A stretch of 8,963 bases of DNA from Bacteroidota bacterium (GTDB lineage Bacteria; Bacteroidota; Ignavibacteria; UBA10030; UBA8401). A program made the position numbers and the translations under genes. Positions 7,073 through 8,963 of the stretch are shown one piece after another. Each line of letters starts with the position of its first letter. Within the stretch, counting starts at the first letter, position 1. The stretch spans positions 6,408 through 15,370 of the forward strand of contig DMPG01000005.1 in NCBI GenBank assembly GCA_003456055.1, in the 5' to 3' direction. The notes below the pieces were generated by a model that did no database searches, had not been told where the DNA came from, and saw nothing but the letters and a program-made list of their open reading frames with translations.

Positions 7073-7438
7073 TTTTTTCTTTAAGTTACTTTTTGTAGTC
7101 TTTAAAATTGTCGTAAGTAATTTTTCTAACTCCCTACAGGACTCAATTAACTTAGCCGCGCTATTAGAATCTAGTGTGTTCGTATCCATCAATAATCGGA
7201 GCCAATAATGAGTTTCATTCGCTTCTTTATTTGCAATTGAAAGTTTATGCACGAAATCCGCTTTGCTTTCAGCTTGATTTGCTTCTTCAACTAATGCGCC
7301 AATGGCGGTTCCGCTTCGTAATAATTGTTTTGCAAGAACAAATTCTTTGCTCTCATTCATTTGTTTTGTTATGAGAATTATTTTCAGAGCAAAAGCATAC
7401 GATTTTTCTTTTAAAGGATTTTGTTTGGTTTCACTCAT
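7070..7438 (-). CDS. Four-helix bundle protein, S23/IVP-type (23S rRNA intervening-sequence protein family)
   Basis: This 122-residue protein belongs to the family first seen encoded inside intervening sequences of 23S rRNA genes and common as stand-alone genes in Bacteroidota and relatives. The family core is plain: LLRSGTAIGALVEEANQAESKADFVHKLSIANKEANETHYWLRLL (given here as linked motifs LLRSGTAIGAL, 39-49; EEANQAESKADF, 51-62; KEANETHYWLRLL, 71-83). The length is normal and the protein is predicted all-helical, ending in Lys-rich sequence. Its molecular role is not established. It has a strong SD (AAAGGAG, 9 nt before the ATG), unlike the VWA gene after it. It interrupts the ATPase-VWA pair and is bracketed by inverted heptad repeats, which suggests arrival as a unit. 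No rRNA sequence is near. Confidence 0.9.
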   Translation of the reverse strand: MSETKQNPLKEKSYAFALKIILITKQMNESKEFVLAKQLLRSGTAIGALVEEANQAESKADFVHKLSIANKEANETHYWLRLLMDTNTLDSNSAAKLIESCRELEKLLTTILKTTKSNLKKK

Positions 7439-7447
7439 TTATATTTG

Positions 7448-7454
7448 CTCCTTT
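7448..7454 (-). promoter_or_regulatory. Shine-Dalgarno of the four-helix gene
   Basis: AAAGGAG on the minus strand ends nine bases before the ATG at 7438. It lies between the right heptad block and the gene, so the gene brings its own strong ribosome site inside the bracketed segment. Confidence 0.65.
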
Positions 7455-7472
7455 CTTTTTACAAAAGATTTT

Positions 7473-7507
7473 GAATTGTCAACTGTCAATTGTGCATTGT
7501 CAATTAA
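7473..7507. repeat. Right heptad repeat block (ACAATTG-type on the minus strand)
   Basis: Read on the minus strand from 7507, 7-bp units are TTAATTG, ACAATGC, ACAATTG, ACAGTTG, ACAATTC. The block lies between the ATPase stop codon (four bases away) and the four-helix gene. Bases 7475-7493 form a 19-bp inverted match with one mismatch to 7038-7056. Confidence 0.8.
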
Positions 7508-7511
7508 AAAG

Positions 7512-8963
7512 TTAGTCGTCCAAATCAGAGAACTTTCCTTTATTCGAAAAAATACTTCCAACCATATCTTTGTAATGAGTGATATGATCGACTTCATCCT
7601 TTGCGATCTTTGAATTCTGGTGTAATCCATCCAACACAAATTCCATTGCCGAGGCAAGATTGAATTGATTGTTGGGGTCCAATTTGAAAAATTTTTGAGT
7701 AACCGCATAAAGATTGGGTACTCGATTGAGTTCGGCGTAATATGCTATGAACGGCATATCATCCGCAACTTCAATTGAGTTTCCAGTTTCAAACCATTGT
7801 ACAATCTTTGAATATTCGCTGGTATCTTTTGGTTCTTGTCCCTGTGGAGTCCGTTTCGGTTTTTGTAGTGGGTCCGGAAAATATTTTTTAAACACTTCAC
7901 GTGTTGCTTTTCCAAGGAGTGCTTTACCGACTTTATTTGCTCCTTCTTGTTCACCTTCAAACACCAATTCAACTTTTCCAGTTACACCGGGCAATGCGTG
8001 GGGAAGATCGCACATTCTCGGAACGATATCTTTTTCGTTCAGCACAATCGCACGCCGCTCAGCGTTGCTCACAAGATTTTCCATTGCAGCAATGGTTAAC
8101 CGTGCACTCACCCCGGATTTTTGATCGACAAACTCACTTTTGCGGGCTTCGAACGCAATATTCTCAATGATCTCCTTGAAGTAGTATGGCATATGCAATT
8201 TTTGTCCATCACGCTGAACCCATGCTTCCTGATCGGTGATCTCAATTGCATCTTCTAATGAACGGGGATAATGTGTAAGGATCTGAGAATCGATTCTGTC
8301 TTTCAACGGAGTGATGATGCTGCCGCGATTCGTGTAATCTTCCGGATTTGCAGTAAAAACAAGAAACACATCCAATGGAATTCGAATGTTGAATCCTCGG
8401 ATCTGTACATCCTTTTCTTCAAGAATATTGAATAAGCCAACCTGAATGCGCGGCTGGAGATCGGGAAGTTCGTTGATCGCAAATATTCCCCGATTACTCC
8501 GCGGAATCAAACCAAAATGGATCGCCCCTTCGTGTGAATAATGTAATCGCTGCGTTGCCGCTTTGATCGGATCGATATCGCCGATAAGATCGGCGATCGT
8601 GACATCCGGTGTTGCTAATTTTTCACTGAATCGCTGCGAACGATGGATCCATTCGATTTCTGTTTCATCTCCAAATTTTGCAACTTGATCTGCACCGAAT
8701 TTGCTGATAGGAGCGAATGGATTGTCGTTGATCTCGCTTCCTTTGATCGTTGGAATATATTCATCCAGCAATGATGGAATCTGACGGATCAATCTTGTCT
8801 TTGCCTGACCCCGAAGTCCGAGAAGAATGATATCGTGTTTTGCCAATATCGCATTGATCAGTGCCGGAATCACCGTCGATTCATAACCGACGATGCCCGG
8901 AAAGAGCTGTTCCTTTGCACGTAGTTTCTTTATGAGATTGACTCTGATCTCATCTTTTACCGA
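7512..8963 (-). CDS. ChlI/MoxR-type AAA+ ATPase (magnesium-chelatase subunit I-like), N-terminus beyond the window
   Basis: The frame is open to the right edge of the window, so the gene is 5'-partial. An internal GTG at 8873 can be mistaken for the start, but upstream in-frame sequence (KKLRAKEQLFPGIVGYEST) is typical ChlI-family N-terminus and clearly coding. The 483 visible residues contain the P-loop GLRGQAKT (49-56), then IGDIDPIKAATQRL, a Walker B/INEL segment GIFAINELPDLQPRIQ, sensor-1 VFTANPEDYTNRG, and ITPLKDRIDSQI with the probable arginine finger. The P-loop has Ala in place of the usual last Gly (GQAKT for GxGKT) and Walker B has Asn before Glu; I recall both as normal for this subgroup. 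It is cytosolic and likely forms a ring that remodels a client with the VWA protein. No chlorophyll or cobalamin chelatase genes are visible, so metal chelation is not implied. Confidence 0.9.
   Translation of the reverse strand, partial: SVKDEIRVNLIKKLRAKEQLFPGIVGYESTVIPALINAILAKHDIILLGLRGQAKTRLIRQIPSLLDEYIPTIKGSEINDNPFAPISKFGADQVAKFGDETEIEWIHRSQRFSEKLATPDVTIADLIGDIDPIKAATQRLHYSHEGAIHFGLIPRSNRGIFAINELPDLQPRIQVGLFNILEEKDVQIRGFNIRIPLDVFLVFTANPEDYTNRGSIITPLKDRIDSQILTHYPRSLEDAIEITDQEAWVQRDGQKLHMPYYFKEIIENIAFEARKSEFVDQKSGVSARLTIAAMENLVSNAERRAIVLNEKDIVPRMCDLPHALPGVTGKVELVFEGEQEGANKVGKALLGKATREVFKKYFPDPLQKPKRTPQGQEPKDTSEYSKIVQWFETGNSIEVADDMPFIAYYAELNRVPNLYAVTQKFFKLDPNNQFNLASAMEFVLDGLHQNSKIAKDEVDHITHYKDMVGSIFSNKGKFSDLDD

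Noticed and set aside
7038..7507. CRISPR-like array from the repeated ACAATTG units
   Set aside because: The units are 7 bp and contiguous with no spacers, and the interval holds a normal protein gene; no cas genes are present.
7439..7708. Minus-strand open frame of 89 codons upstream of the four-helix gene
   Set aside because: It is an alternate frame of the ATPase C-terminus running into the repeat block; the ATPase frame is clearly the real one.
7512..8963. Cobalt or magnesium chelatase for cobalamin or chlorophyll synthesis
   Set aside because: There is no large H-subunit or tetrapyrrole gene in view, and the VWA partner lacks the ATPase-like N-terminal half of ChlD/BchD. The pair fits the broader MoxR/ChlI-VWA chaperone class better.

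Overview
The window reads as a chromosomal stretch of a bacterium from the Bacteroidota/Chlorobiota/Ignavibacteriota (FCB) group. This is inferred from gene content: a TonB-dependent receptor, a 23S-rRNA-intervening-sequence-type four-helix protein flanked by AT-rich heptad repeats, a ChlI-like ATPase with a von Willebrand A partner, and a small Cys-motif protein of a type I associate with Bacteroidota. The DNA is AT-rich, and every gene I accept lies on the minus strand, so transcription runs from high to low coordinates.

Right part (8963 to 5937): a ChlI/MoxR-type AAA+ ATPase, cut at its N-terminus by the window edge, is followed by a VWA-domain protein with an intact MIDAS metal site. These normally work as a chaperone-like pair. 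Between them sits an S23/IVP-type four-helix-bundle gene, bounded on both sides by inverted copies of a 7-bp repeat (consensus ACAATTG). It looks like a small cassette dropped into the ATPase-VWA operon. A perfect AT-rich hairpin spans the VWA stop codon.

Middle (5936 to 5411): about 525 bases without an intact gene. The minus strand holds remains of a small Cys-rich protein (FCE...KELPLCNGECY...IIQPPE) broken into different reading frames.

Left part (5410 to 160): a tightly packed five-gene operon encoding NikR, a TonB-dependent outer-membrane receptor, a periplasmic metal-chelate-binding lipoprotein, a FecCD-type permease and an ABC ATPase. Junctions are 1-2 nt gaps or overlaps. A perfect inverted repeat GTGCTAC-N13-GTAGCAC lies 9 bases upstream of nikR, over the likely promoter -10 element, and fits a NikR operator. 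The simplest model is a nickel-repressed, self-regulated route that brings nickel, probably as a chelate, across both membranes. NikR keeps all four nickel ligands and adds a His-rich tail. The periplasmic protein lacks an ATG where one is expected: an ATC sits exactly where a TAATG coupled start would give a normal lipoprotein signal peptide.
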